NCBI RefSeq assembly: GCF_002205895.1
Contig: NZ_NJDE01000015.1
Location: 116,746 to 180,745, forward strand
Direction: 5' to 3'
Length of the DNA stretch: 64,000 nucleotides
Source: Saccharibacillus sp. O23
GTDB lineage: Bacteria > Bacillota > Bacilli > Paenibacillales > Paenibacillaceae
Shown: piece after piece, positions 35,007 through 43,939 of the stretch
How the letters are laid out: the number at the start of each line of letters is the position of its first letter
Position numbering within the stretch: the stretch's first letter is position 1
Program-made: the position numbers and the translations under genes
The notes under the pieces: generated by a model
Told to the model about the DNA's origin: nothing
Databases searched by the model: none
Seen by the model: only the letters and a program-made list of their open reading frames with translations

Positions 35007-37127
35007 TCAAGCGGCAGGCTCTTCGCTTGCTTCGGCATCGTCCAAATGCATGGCTCCGGTCAGCGTGCTGGTCAGCAGCATATCGTTGATCGCCGCGTTC
35101 TCGGCGCGGGTCAGCACTTTTTTGGATTGGAAATCGGCCGCGCCGGACGCGTCGAATTTGACTTCCGGCCCGTGATAGCCCAGCATGACGGCCAATTTCA
35201 CGGCAGGAACCGCCCATTTGTCGGTCTTGCCGGTCAGATCGACGACGTCGAGCAGTTCTTCCGGATACAGGGACGCGATCGAATTATAGATGATGACCGC
35301 CGCTTCTTGACGCGTGATCGGACGGTCCGATTGGAACATGCCTTTTTCGTTGCCCGAAATCAGTCCGTATTCGTAGGCCGTCTGGATAGCCGCGGCATAC
35401 GGACTTCCGGCGACGTCTTTGAGTTCCGGCTCGTTCTCGGACAGCGGAATAGCCGAAGTGCGCATCAGCATGTCCACGTATTCGCCCCGGGTCACGGCTT
35501 GATCGGGTCCGAACGATTGATTCGGATCGTTCGGGTAATAGCCGAGCGATTGCAGATCGAGGATATACTGCGCGTACGGATGCGTCGACGGAATGTCGTT
35601 GAATCCGGCCGGCTTCAGCCCTTTCTGCTCGTAACCCGCAGGATTAAGATACGGTTCTTTGAGATACGATACGCTGCCGTCGGCTTCCGTCTTGAACGCG
35701 ACGAACAGTCCGGTCGCGTCCACGAACAGTCCCGGCCCGACTTGGCGCAGCGCGCGTTCGCCGGTCAGCGGATCGGAGATGATGACCCGGCCGCGCGATT
35801 CCGGTCCGACTTTGGAGACGAGGCTCTCCACGCGCAGGTCTTTGTACAGTCCCGAATAGCGCGCGAGCTGCTCCGGCGATTCGCCGGCGTAATCCGGCAG
35901 CTTGGCCGCTTCCGCGTATTGCGGGAAGAAACGGTCAATGAACGCCGCATAGAGCTGTTCGCGCAGACCGCCGTTCTGGTTGTAGACGACGAAGACGCCG
36001 GTCTTGTGTTCCGGAATCAAGAACATGAGCGAGCTTGCGCCCGGCACGTCTCCGGCTTTGGTAATCACTTTGCTGCTGCTGCCCGCGCCCGGGAGCTGCG
36101 AAGGCGCTTCGAATCCGTACGTCGTGTCCGGAAGCAGCGGATGGATCATCGAGCGGTACTCTTCCATCGAAGCGACGGTATCGGCTTTGAGCAGCTGCGC
36201 GCCCGATGCGGACTTGCCGTCGTTCAGGAAAGCCAGCATGAACTTGGCGATATCGTCCGAAGTGGACAGCATGCCGCCCTGCGGCATCACCGTCGGACGC
36301 AGCGCGTACGGATCAAGCGGTTCGCCTCCGGCATAACCGGTCGCGGCGCGCGCTTTGAGCACGTCGGTCGTCAAGAAGCTGCTGCTGTCCATGCCGAGCG
36401 GAGCGAATACCTGCTGGTTCATGTAGGTCTCGAACGGCGTGCCGCTGACCTGCTGAACGATGTAGCCGAGCAGCAGGAAAGCGAAATTGTCGTACATGTA
36501 AGCGGTCCCCGGTTCGCGCACGACGTCCGGCATATGTTTGCCGATGTAATCTTTCATGCTGACGTATTCGCTCAGATCGGGACTGATGTCTTCGGCCAGC
36601 ACGTCTTGAATCTGAAAACCGCTGCGATGCGTAAGCAGGTCGGCGACGGTAACCGGCTCCGCGAACGGGTTCTTGAAAGTAATATCGCCGAGATATGTAC
36701 GAATATCCGCGTCCAAGCTCAGTTTGCCTTGTTCGACAAGCTGCATGATCGCTACCGAAGTAAACGTCTTGGAAACGGAAGCCATGCGGAATACGTCTTT
36801 TTTCGGATCGACGGCGCGTTTGCCGGCGACGTCGGCGTATCCGTATCCTTTTTGCGCGAGGATCTGACCGTTCTTGACGACGACCACGGCCGCTCCCGGA
36901 GCCAATTCCTTAATGCTGTCCTGAGCGAAAAAGTCATCCAAAAACTTGACGGCCGACGAAGCGGTCAAGTCCGTGCTTACGCCGGCTGCCGAAGCCGCCG
37001 AAGGCGCGGTCGGGTTCTCCGCCGCGAACGAAGCCGCCGGAGGGAGCAGCGTCAGCGCAAGCGCCGCGGCCATAGCGGCTTTGGTCCATTTGACCGATGC
37101 CGTTTTCCATATGTTCGTTTTTCTCAA
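35007..37127 (-). CDS. Secreted beta-lactamase-family serine hydrolase with C-terminal SLH-like repeats
   Basis: A 706-residue exported protein. A signal peptide (about 1-36, ending SFAA) is followed by a class C beta-lactamase/PBP-type domain. Its nucleophile motif is S117-V-S-K120, with a YDN triplet near 213 and a later GDVPGASSLMF region in place of the KTG box. The last ~190 residues form SLH-like repeats (YAQYILDLQSLGYYP, FGPDQAVTRGEYVDMLMR, FQSDRPITRQEAAVIIYN) that would anchor it to the cell wall. Such proteins are often D-amino-acid peptidases or esterases. The start is a TTG at 37127, about 9 nt after GGAAGGGG. Confidence 0.85.
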   Translation of the reverse strand: MRKTNIWKTASVKWTKAAMAAALALTLLPPAASFAAENPTAPSAASAAGVSTDLTASSAVKFLDDFFAQDSIKELAPGAAVVVVKNGQILAQKGYGYADVAGKRAVDPKKDVFRMASVSKTFTSVAIMQLVEQGKLSLDADIRTYLGDITFKNPFAEPVTVADLLTHRSGFQIQDVLAEDISPDLSEYVSMKDYIGKHMPDVVREPGTAYMYDNFAFLLLGYIVQQVSGTPFETYMNQQVFAPLGMDSSSFLTTDVLKARAATGYAGGEPLDPYALRPTVMPQGGMLSTSDDIAKFMLAFLNDGKSASGAQLLKADTVASMEEYRSMIHPLLPDTTYGFEAPSQLPGAGSSSKVITKAGDVPGASSLMFLIPEHKTGVFVVYNQNGGLREQLYAAFIDRFFPQYAEAAKLPDYAGESPEQLARYSGLYKDLRVESLVSKVGPESRGRVIISDPLTGERALRQVGPGLFVDATGLFVAFKTEADGSVSYLKEPYLNPAGYEQKGLKPAGFNDIPSTHPYAQYILDLQSLGYYPNDPNQSFGPDQAVTRGEYVDMLMRTSAIPLSENEPELKDVAGSPYAAAIQTAYEYGLISGNEKGMFQSDRPITRQEAAVIIYNSIASLYPEELLDVVDLTGKTDKWAVPAVKLAVMLGYHGPEVKFDASGAADFQSKKVLTRAENAAINDMLLTSTLTGAMHLDDAEASEEPAA

Positions 37128-37351
37128 ACTGTATTTCCCCTTCCTTTTGTCGAATGGTCGTGCGCCGATTTTCTAAGGGGAACCCGGCTGTGCTCCGAGA
37201 AGGAACACCGGGCATGCGTAGCGAGCGTGTCGGCACTCTTTTTTAACCTTGCCGCCTTGCGCCTCAAACGTCATAAAGGTGCGGAAGAAAAAATTATTTT
37301 TGCGCAAAATGGAATATTATGTATGAATTTATTTTTCCGCTAAAAAACGTA

Positions 37352-37377
37352 AAGCCCTCTGAGAATTCAGAGGGCTT
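37352..37377 (-). terminator. Rho-independent terminator of the Crh-like gene
   Basis: AAGCCCTCTGA pairs with TCAGAGGGCTT (loop GAAT) and on the minus strand is followed by TACGTTTTTT. Confidence 0.85.
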
Positions 37378-37414
37378 CGTGTGCGAATAAAAAGGATGCG
37401 CCGGACAAGAAAAA

Positions 37415-37684
37415 TTATTGGTTCTCGAGTTCTTCTTTGCTGACCAGACTGATTAAAGCGTTTACAGCCTGTTCTGCGTCCGCGCCTTCCGCGCTGATGT
37501 GGATTTCGGTGCCGGAACTGATGGCCAGGCTCATGATCCCCATGATGCTTTTGGCGTTTACTTTCTTATCTTCCTTCTCTACGAAAATCTCGGAAGAATA
37601 TTTATTTGCTTCCTGAACGAACAAAGCCGCAGGTCTGGCGTGCAGCCCCGTCTTCAGTCGAACGACTACCGGGTGCTTGGTCAT
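37415..37684 (-). CDS. crh: HPr-like phosphocarrier at the crh locus (retains His15 and Ser46)
   Basis: An 89-residue HPr-fold protein. Overall it resembles Bacillus Crh (RLKTGL-ARPAALFVQEANKY and KKVNAKSIMG) and sits at the crh position after whiA. Ser46, the site phosphorylated by HPr kinase, is present. Unlike classical Crh, which has Gln at position 15, it keeps His15 (GLHARPA), the residue HPr uses for PTS phosphotransfer. It may therefore act as an HPr, a Crh, or both. The ATG at 37684 follows AGGGGG by about 10 nt. It has its own promoter and terminator. Confidence 0.85.
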   Translation of the reverse strand: MTKHPVVVRLKTGLHARPAALFVQEANKYSSEIFVEKEDKKVNAKSIMGIMSLAISSGTEIHISAEGADAEQAVNALISLVSKEELENQ

Positions 37685-37770
37685 GAGCAATCTTACCCCC
37701 TATGCGAAATGAAGTTCCTGACGAAACGCATTATTATACTCAGTATAACATAACTTCGGTTGCGCACACT

Positions 37771-37799
37771 AGTATAAAACCCTTTGCGTCATTTGCCAA
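37771..37799 (-). promoter_or_regulatory. Promoter of the Crh-like gene
   Basis: TTGGCA (37794-37799), 17-base spacer, TATACT (37771-37776), placed between the whiA terminator and the Crh-like gene. A further TATAAT-like box lies closer to the start (about 37734-37740). Confidence 0.65.
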
Positions 37800-37800
37800 C

Positions 37801-37826
37801 AAAAAAAGGGGCAGCGTCAACCGCCC
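37801..37826 (-). terminator. Terminator overlapping the end of whiA
   Basis: On the minus strand GGGGC...GCCCC overlaps the whiA stop codon and is followed by seven T. It separates the rapZ-yvcK-whiA transcript from the Crh-like gene. Confidence 0.7.
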
Positions 37827-38746
37827 CGTATTTTCTCTGCCATAATGTCGAGTTTGCGAAGCCGATGGTTCACGCCCGACTTGCTGACGGTCCCTTTCAG
37901 CATCTCGCCGACTTCTTTGAGGTTGATCTCGGGATGCGCGAGCCGGATTTCCGCGACTTCGCGCAGTTTCTCCGGCAGATTCTCCAGCCCGATCTCTTTC
38001 TGGAGGAAACGGATGTTGTCGATCTGCCGAACGGCAGCGCCGATGGTCTTGTTGAGGTTGGCCGTCTCGCAGTTCACGATCCGGTTGACCGAATTGCGCA
38101 TATCGCGCATGATGCGGACATCTTCGAATTTGAACAGAGCCTGATGGGCTCCGATAATGTTCAGCAGTTCGATAATCTTTTCGCCCTCTTTGAGATAGAA
38201 GATAAAGCCTTTCTTCCGTTCGATGCAGCGGGCGTTCAAGTTGAATTCGTTCGCCAGATCGACGAGCGATTGGCAGTGTTCTTCGTACATGGAGGCGATC
38301 TCCAGATGGTAAGACGAGCCTTCCGGATTGTTGACCGAACCGCCGGCCATGAAAGCCCCGCGCAGGTACGCGCGCTTGCAGCAGTTCTTCTCGACGATCT
38401 CCGGACTGATCCCCGGCAGGAATTGGAATCCTTCGGACGTGATCTTGAGCGCGGCCAGCAGTTCCTGCACGCCGGCCGGAATCCGAACGATATAGACGTT
38501 ATTTTTTTTGAGCCGCATTTTTTTGCGCACCAACAATTCGGTATGCACCTTGAAATGCTTTTTGATCAAGGAATAGATTCGACGAGCGATTGCCGCGTTT
38601 TCCGTCGAAATATCGAGCGTGACTTTCTTGTTGGACAGCTGGACCGAACCGTTCATTCGGATCAGCGCCGACAGTTCCGCATTTTCGCAGCAGGCGTCCG
38701 CCTCCACCATCGTCAATTCCTTTTTGGTTTGAGCCGCGAACGACAT
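37817..38746 (-). CDS. whiA: DNA-binding protein WhiA
   Basis: A 309-residue WhiA: an N-terminal degenerate LAGLIDADG-type domain ([34 protein letters not shown] [14 protein letters not shown]) joined to a C-terminal helix-turn-helix ([32 protein letters not shown], in parts). In Bacillus WhiA affects cell division and chromosome segregation; in Streptomyces it controls sporulation genes. It follows yvcK by 7 nt, with its AAAGGGG ribosome binding site at the junction. The order rapZ-yvcK-whiA is conserved in Firmicutes. Confidence 0.96.
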   Translation of the reverse strand: MSFAAQTKKELTMVEADACCENAELSALIRMNGSVQLSNKKVTLDISTENAAIARRIYSLIKKHFKVHTELLVRKKMRLKKNNVYIVRIPAGVQELLAALKITSEGFQFLPGISPEIVEKNCCKRAYLRGAFMAGGSVNNPEGSSYHLEIASMYEEHCQSLVDLANEFNLNARCIERKKGFIFYLKEGEKIIELLNIIGAHQALFKFEDVRIMRDMRNSVNRIVNCETANLNKTIGAAVRQIDNIRFLQKEIGLENLPEKLREVAEIRLAHPEINLKEVGEMLKGTVSKSGVNHRLRKLDIMAEKIRGG

Positions 38747-38753
38747 GGACCGT

Positions 38754-39755
38754 TCACCCCTTTCGCATCATCCAATCTTCGACCAGCCGATTGATGTGTT
38801 CGCTTAATTTATCCGCGTCGTGGCGCAGGTAAGTTCCGTATTTGACAAACGTATCCGCGATGACCGTGCAGTTCGTGCCGGCCATCTCTTCCAGATCCAG
38901 ACGGACCGGGGTCGCGCCTTCTTCCGCGTACCGCTGCTGCACTTCTTCGGGAATATGCCCGCTGTTGACCAGCACGTAGTCGAACAGATGGCTGCCGACA
39001 TGGTCGTGCACGGCTTGCAGATGGTCCGCCACGCTGAATCCGTCGGTCTCGCCCGGCTGCGTCATCACGTTGCAGATGAACATCTTGACCGCGCAGGAAG
39101 CGACGAACGCTTCGGACAACTGCGGCACGAGCAAGTTCGGCAGCAGGCTCGTATAGAGACTGCCCGGCCCGAGCAGAATGGCGTCGGCGCGCTGGATCGC
39201 CAGCACGGCTTCCGGCAGCGCTTCGACTTCCGCGGGTTCCAAGAAGATGCGTTTGACCCGGCCGCCGTATTCCGGAATGTTGGATTCGCCGGTCACGATC
39301 GTGCCGTCTTCCATTTCCGCATGCAGGATGACGCCTTCTTTCGCCGCCGGATAGACGCGTCCGCGAACGGCGAATACCCGCCCCAATTCGCGGACGGCCG
39401 TCACGAAGTCTCCCGAGATGTCGGTCATCGCGGCTAAGATCAGGTTGCCCAGACTATGCCCGGCCAAGCCGTTGCCGGTCTTGAACCGGTAGCTTAACAT
39501 CTCCGAGAGCAGCGGCTCCACGTCGGCGAGAGCGGTTAATACGTTTCGAATATCGCCCGGAGGCGGCATCTGGAGTTCGTTTCTCAAGATGCCGGAGCTT
39601 CCGCCGTCGTCGGCCACCGTCACGATGGCGGTGATATCGAGCGGCTGCTCTTTGAGCCCCCGCAGCATGACGGACAGACCCGTCCCGCCGCCCATCACGA
39701 CGATGCGCGGACGCCTAACGGGCCGCTGCGCCGGTTGTTTCGTATTCATGATCAT
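38754..39755 (-). CDS. yvcK: Gluconeogenesis factor YvcK/MgfK (UPF0052)
   Basis: A 333-residue Rossmann-like protein related to CofD. It has [17 protein letters not shown] at the N-terminus, [23 protein letters not shown] and the [16 protein letters not shown] loop. In Bacillus it is needed for growth on gluconeogenic carbon sources and for normal peptidoglycan synthesis, and it binds UDP-sugars. Two ATGs (39755 and 39749) lie after GAGGAG; the second gives the better spacing. The gene sits between rapZ and whiA. Confidence 0.95.
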   Translation of the reverse strand: MIMNTKQPAQRPVRRPRIVVMGGGTGLSVMLRGLKEQPLDITAIVTVADDGGSSGILRNELQMPPPGDIRNVLTALADVEPLLSEMLSYRFKTGNGLAGHSLGNLILAAMTDISGDFVTAVRELGRVFAVRGRVYPAAKEGVILHAEMEDGTIVTGESNIPEYGGRVKRIFLEPAEVEALPEAVLAIQRADAILLGPGSLYTSLLPNLLVPQLSEAFVASCAVKMFICNVMTQPGETDGFSVADHLQAVHDHVGSHLFDYVLVNSGHIPEEVQQRYAEEGATPVRLDLEEMAGTNCTVIADTFVKYGTYLRHDADKLSEHINRLVEDWMMRKG

Positions 39756-39763
39756 TCAACTCC

Positions 39764-40669
39764 TCAGTGGCGGTCCCGATCGGCATCGCGGTGATTGACG
39801 CGGACTTTCTCCGTTTCGCTTGCTCCCAGCATCCGTCCCAAATATTCGGAGATCGCGACCGAGCGATGTTTGCCGCCCGTGCAGCCGATCCCGATAATCA
39901 CCTGGCTTTTGCCTTCTTTCCGATACTGCGGAATCAGGAAATGCAGCATATCGAGCAGCTTGGTCAAAAAGGTCTGCGTTTCCGGCCATTTCATGACATA
40001 GTCGTACACGTCGCTGTTCTGTCCGGTCAGCGGCCGAAGCGTATCGACGTAATGCGGGTTCGGCAGGAAGCGCACGTCGAAGATCAGATCCGCGTCTATC
40101 GGCACGCCGTATTTGAACCCGAACGACGTTACGTTGACGGACAAGCGGTTGCTCTCCATATGCGCGAAGCGGGAAATGATCTTCTCTTTGAGCACCGCGG
40201 GCTTCATGTTGGTCGTATCAATGATTTGCGTCGCCGAATTCTTGAGTTCTTCCAGCATTTTGCGTTCGAGGCGGATGCCGTCGAGCGGCATGCCGTCCGG
40301 CGCGAGCGGATGGCGTCGGCGCGTTTCTTTGTAACGCTGCACGAGCACCGCGTCGCTGGCGTCGAAGAACAGGATTTCGCTGTGGATGGTGAAATGATCT
40401 TTCATATAAGCCAACGATTCGGACAGCGCCGCGAAAAATTCGCGTCCGCGCAGGTCGATCACCAGCGCGACTTTGGCGATCTTGCCGTTCGACTGTTCGA
40501 TCAGCTCCGCGAACTTGGGAATCAGCACCGGCGGCAGATTGTCGACGCAGAAGAAACCCAGATCTTCCAGGCTCTGCACGGCGATCGTTTTACCGGCTCC
40601 CGACATTCCCGTGATGATCATCAGCGTCGCGGCCGAAGCCGACGTATTCTCGTTTGGAAGCTCGGACAT
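39764..40669 (-). CDS. rapZ: RNase adapter / nucleotide-binding protein RapZ (YvcJ)
   Basis: A 301-residue P-loop protein. Walker A is G21-M-S-G-A-G-K-T28; a Walker B-like VALVIDLRGREFF follows. The C-terminal domain has SFGFKYGVP, DVRFLPNPHY and GCTGGKHRSVAI. The E. coli protein tunes glucosamine-6-phosphate synthase through a small RNA; Bacillus YvcJ binds nucleotides and influences competence. The ATG at 40669 follows AAGGAGG by 8 nt; the longer frame upstream lacks such a site. Confidence 0.96.
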   Translation of the reverse strand: MSELPNENTSASAATLMIITGMSGAGKTIAVQSLEDLGFFCVDNLPPVLIPKFAELIEQSNGKIAKVALVIDLRGREFFAALSESLAYMKDHFTIHSEILFFDASDAVLVQRYKETRRRHPLAPDGMPLDGIRLERKMLEELKNSATQIIDTTNMKPAVLKEKIISRFAHMESNRLSVNVTSFGFKYGVPIDADLIFDVRFLPNPHYVDTLRPLTGQNSDVYDYVMKWPETQTFLTKLLDMLHFLIPQYRKEGKSQVIIGIGCTGGKHRSVAISEYLGRMLGASETEKVRVNHRDADRDRH

Positions 40670-40723
40670 GAGGGATTCCTCCTTAACTGGCTTGACTGGC
40701 CGAAGGGCCGACATTCAGGCAAA

Positions 40724-40762
40724 CGGCCCGTCCGCCCGAAGTAATCGGACGGACGAGCCCGT
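40724..40762 (-). terminator. Hairpin after the glucokinase gene
   Basis: On the minus strand GGCTCGTCCGTCCG pairs with CGGGCGGACGGGCC and is followed by only TTTGCC. It is a possible weak terminator between glcK and rapZ. Confidence 0.5.
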
Positions 40763-40770
40763 CGTAAGCC

Positions 40771-41718
40771 TTAGCGAATCATGAGTCCGGCCGCGCCGAT
40801 CATGCCGGCATCGTTGCCGAGCATGGCCGGTACGATCGTAACGCCTTGCTGGAGCGGAGCCGGGGTCGACTGCACGAACGTCTCGCGAATCAGATCGAAC
40901 AAGAGGTCGCCCGCTTTCGATACGCCGCCGCCGACGATGAAGCTCTGCGGATTCAAGACCGCCGCGACGGTCGCCATCGATTTGCCGAGATAGAACGCGG
41001 CGCGTTTCACGATGCGCAGCGCCACTTCGTCGCCCGCTTTCGCCGCGTCGAACACGGTCTTCGCCGTGATCTCGCTCGCATCGGCGATAAAGGTACGCTC
41101 GCCGCGCTCTACCGCTTCTTTCGCCATGCGGATGATGCCGGTCGCCGAGGAGACGGTCTCCAGGCACCCCATCTTGCCGCAGCCGCATTGAATCGCTTCG
41201 AGATCCGGCACTACGGAGATATGGCCCACTTCTCCGGCCATGCCCGCGAAGCCTTGATAGATGCGGCCGTTAATGATGATGCCGCCGCCGACCCCGGTTC
41301 CCAGCGTATAGCATACGCAGTTCTCCATGCCCGCTCCGGCACCGCTCCAAGCTTCGCCGAGGGCCGCGACGTTGGCATCGTTATCGATCCGTACGGGCTT
41401 GCCGAGCCGCTCCTCGAGAATGGCGCGAATCGGAACGTCCTTGAAGCCTATGTTCGGTGCCATGACGATGATGCCGTCACGAACGTTCGTGAATCCGGCG
41501 ACTCCGGCGCCGACTCCGGCCAGTTGCTCCCAAGAATAGGAGGACTCTTCGACGACCCGGCGAACGTAGTCCGCCATGTTGGAGATGACCGCTTCCGTAC
41601 CTTCGGCTACTCCCGTGGGCCCTTCGTAAGTATGCAGCAGAACGCCGCTCTCGCTGCACAGACCGACCTTGATCGTGGTGCCGCCCAGATCCATCCCGAC
41701 GTAGACATTTTCAGACAT
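40771..41718 (-). CDS. glcK: ROK family glucokinase
   Basis: Phosphorylates glucose in the cytoplasm, important for glucose released from imported oligosaccharides. The 315-residue protein has the ATP motif DLGGTT (10-15), the sugar-binding IDNDANVAALGE, EVGH (163-166) with the metal His, and the ROK zinc motif C178-G-C180-GKMG-C185. GGGVSKAGD lies near the end. The ATG at 41718 has AAAGGTGG 8 nt upstream; an upstream frame adds an unrelated 12 residues. It is placed just upstream of rapZ-yvcK-whiA. Confidence 0.95.
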   Translation of the reverse strand: MSENVYVGMDLGGTTIKVGLCSESGVLLHTYEGPTGVAEGTEAVISNMADYVRRVVEESSYSWEQLAGVGAGVAGFTNVRDGIIVMAPNIGFKDVPIRAILEERLGKPVRIDNDANVAALGEAWSGAGAGMENCVCYTLGTGVGGGIIINGRIYQGFAGMAGEVGHISVVPDLEAIQCGCGKMGCLETVSSATGIIRMAKEAVERGERTFIADASEITAKTVFDAAKAGDEVALRIVKRAAFYLGKSMATVAAVLNPQSFIVGGGVSKAGDLLFDLIRETFVQSTPAPLQQGVTIVPAMLGNDAGMIGAAGLMIR

Positions 41719-42057
41719 AATACAAGCCACCTTTTTTCTTTTGTGTAAGTCCAAAAGCGTTTCCTTCGTCTCCCACTATAAGCGAACACCCCCGTTCGGT
41801 CAAGCGAGCGCGGCGGCGCGCAAAGCCTTGCCCCGCAAGGGTCGAAAGCCCTTTCCGGCCTCGGCCCGTTCTCTGCTTGGCCGTTCGCAAGCCACGCGGC
41901 ACGCCCGGGGGCGTGGAAACCCCTTGCGGGGCGCGGGTTCGCGCTCGGCCTCTCCCTTTTCCGCTTCGGAAAAAGGCAGCGAATTTCCGACGAACGACCC
42001 CTCCTCGCCGCCCGCCGTTCTTTTTCCGTACGCTTCCGTCGCTTCGTTCGTTCCCGT
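41719..42057. other. GC-rich intergenic stretch without a recognisable gene
   Basis: About 340 bases between glcK and the AAA ATPase gene. No frame with a ribosome binding site stands out. There is an inverted repeat GCCCCGCAAGG (about 41829) with CCTTGCGGGGC (about 41922) and a GCTTCGG-type small hairpin near 41965. The glcK promoter should lie here, but I do not see convincing boxes. Confidence 0.35.
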
Positions 42058-42834
42058 TCAGTCGTCGTCTTGCAGGAGCTGCTCCAACATCTGCTCCCGG
42101 CGGTTCAGAAACTCGCGCGTCACGATATAATGCTCCGTGTCCTCCACGCCGCATTCCCGGATTCCGCCAGCGGTGAGATTGTACAACCGACAGTGCGGAT
42201 ACGACATTAGCAGCGGAGAGTGGGTCGAGACGATAAACTGCCCGCCGCTTCGCGCCAGCTCGTGGATCCGAGTCAGCATCGCCAACTGCCGTACCGGAGA
42301 CAGCGCCGCTTCCGGCTCGTCGAGAATATACAGGCCGTTCGGCCCGAAGCGCTGCATGAACGTAGCGAAAAAAGCTTCCCCGTGCGATTGTTCGTGCAGC
42401 GAGCGCCCGCCGTAACTGTCGATGATCCTCGGAGCTTTGGAGACTTCGCGGTCCAACTCGTCGATGGTGGTCGCCACGTTATAATAACTCTCCGCGCGAA
42501 AAAAGAACCCGTCTTTCGGCCGCGAAGTCCCCCGGATCAAACGGACATGCTTATGAAGTTCGGAATGCGTTTCCGCCGTCGCGAAATTGAAGTTCAGCGT
42601 GCCGCCTTCCGGATTGAATCCCCATGCGGCCGCGATCGCTTCGAGCAGCGTGGATTTGCCGACGCCGTTCTCCCCGACCAGATAAGTCACGCGTTCGTGA
42701 AAGTCGAGGCTCTCCAACTCCCGCACCGCCGGCAGATCGAACGGATAGCGGTCCGGATGCTCGATCTTCTCGCGCAGCAGCTCCGCCCGCCGCAGGTAAC
42801 GACGATCCTTTCCGCCTGAAATGCCGCTGTTCAT
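42058..42834 (-). CDS. AAA family ATPase (ABC-like, RecF/SMC-type P-loop)
   Basis: A 258-residue single-domain ATPase. Walker A is VGENGVGKSTLLEAI. A SYGGRSLHEQSHGEAFFATF stretch (quoted in parts: LHEQSHGEAFF) carries the signature, and Walker B is GLYILDEPEAALSP. VSTHSPLLMSYP is the switch histidine region. It belongs to the predicted ATPases of the AAA_15/AAA_21 type, with no membrane partner seen. Function is unknown; similar proteins act alone or in defence or DNA-repair settings, but nothing here supports either. The ATG at 42834 follows AAAGGAGG. Confidence 0.8.
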   Translation of the reverse strand: MNSGISGGKDRRYLRRAELLREKIEHPDRYPFDLPAVRELESLDFHERVTYLVGENGVGKSTLLEAIAAAWGFNPEGGTLNFNFATAETHSELHKHVRLIRGTSRPKDGFFFRAESYYNVATTIDELDREVSKAPRIIDSYGGRSLHEQSHGEAFFATFMQRFGPNGLYILDEPEAALSPVRQLAMLTRIHELARSGGQFIVSTHSPLLMSYPHCRLYNLTAGGIRECGVEDTEHYIVTREFLNRREQMLEQLLQDDD

Positions 42835-42858
42835 CTGCTGTCCTCCTTTCTCCGTCTT

Positions 42859-42914
42859 CAAAAAAGAACGCGCCGACAAGAGACTCCGTGATCGGATTCC
42901 TGTCTGCGCGTTCT
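42859..42914 (-). terminator. Rho-independent terminator of trxB
   Basis: On the minus strand AGAACGCGC...GCGCGTTCT with an interrupted inner stem, followed by TTTTTTG. It lies in the short gap before the AAA ATPase gene. Confidence 0.85.
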
Positions 42915-42952
42915 GCCGTTGATTTGCTTATGCGGTTCTGTCAAACCAAAAC

Positions 42953-43912
42953 TTAACGGTCGAGCGTCTCGCTCCAATCGTGCACGACGCTGCCTTCGAG
43001 ATATTTCTCGCAGTCCATCGCCGCCATGCAGCCGCTGCCCGCAGCCGTAATCGCTTGACGGTATTTCGTATCCTGCACGTCGCCGCAGGCGAATACGCCC
43101 GGGATCTCGGTCTCGGTCGTTCCCGGCTTCACGATCACGTAACCGTGTCCGTCCAGCTCGAGATGCCCTTGCAGGAACGTCGTGTTCGGCGTATGGCCGA
43201 TCGCCACGAACACGCCGTCCGCTTCGATCAGCTCTTCTTGACCGGTCTCGTTGTTCAGCACTTTCAGCCCTTTGAGCCCGGTATCGCCCGCCACGACTTC
43301 CAGCGGTTTGCGGTTGAGCGCCCACGAGACTTTCTCGTTCTCTCTCGCGCGGTCCTGCATGATCTTCGAAGCGCGCAGCTCTTCGCGGCGGTTCACCACC
43401 GTCACTTCGGTCGCGAAACGCGTCAGGAAGCTGGCTTCTTCCATCGCGGAGTCGCCGCCGCCGATGACGATCAGCTTTTTGCCGCGGAAAAAGAATCCGT
43501 CGCACGTCGCGCAGGTGCTGACGCCGCGTCCGATATTATCCTGCTCTCCCGGAATGCCCAAATAACGGGCCGAAGCGCCGGTCGAGATAATGACCGAATC
43601 CGCTTCGATCGTGCCGGAGCCTTCGACCGTGATCTTGAACGGACGCTGCGAGAAATCGACCGCGTCTACCCAGCCGTTCATGAACTCCGCGCCGAAGCGT
43701 TCCGCTTGTTTGCGCATATTATCCATCAATTCCGGTCCCATGATGCCGTCGGGGAAGCCCGGGAAATTCTCGATATCGGTGGTCGTCGTCAATTGCCCGC
43801 CCGGTTGAAGCCCTTCGATGACGAGCGGGCTCAGATTGGCGCGGGCCAGATAGATGGCCGCGGTCAGACCGGACGGTCCCGTTCCGATTACTACGGTTTT
43901 GTGTTTCTGCAT
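42953..43912 (-). CDS. trxB: Thioredoxin reductase
   Basis: NADPH- and FAD-dependent enzyme that keeps thioredoxin reduced. The 319-residue protein has the FAD motif GTGPSG (10-15), the redox pair C134-A-T-C137, the NADPH motif GGGDSAMEEASFL from 151, and the C-terminal FAD signature PGVFACGDVQD. The ATG follows GAGGAGGATGCCTGC. It lies 27 bases after the TPR gene and before a strong terminator, matching the trxB neighbourhood in Paenibacillaceae. Confidence 0.97.
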   Translation of the reverse strand: MQKHKTVVIGTGPSGLTAAIYLARANLSPLVIEGLQPGGQLTTTTDIENFPGFPDGIMGPELMDNMRKQAERFGAEFMNGWVDAVDFSQRPFKITVEGSGTIEADSVIISTGASARYLGIPGEQDNIGRGVSTCATCDGFFFRGKKLIVIGGGDSAMEEASFLTRFATEVTVVNRREELRASKIMQDRARENEKVSWALNRKPLEVVAGDTGLKGLKVLNNETGQEELIEADGVFVAIGHTPNTTFLQGHLELDGHGYVIVKPGTTETEIPGVFACGDVQDTKYRQAITAAGSGCMAAMDCEKYLEGSVVHDWSETLDR

Positions 43913-43939
43913 GCAGGCATCCTCCTCGGGTTCTGTGGT

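Noticed and set aside
35046..37343. 765-codon plus-strand frame opposite the serine hydrolase gene
   Set aside because: Composition (His, Arg, Phe) is that of a reverse-complement shadow; the minus strand has signal peptide, active-site motif and SLH-like repeats.
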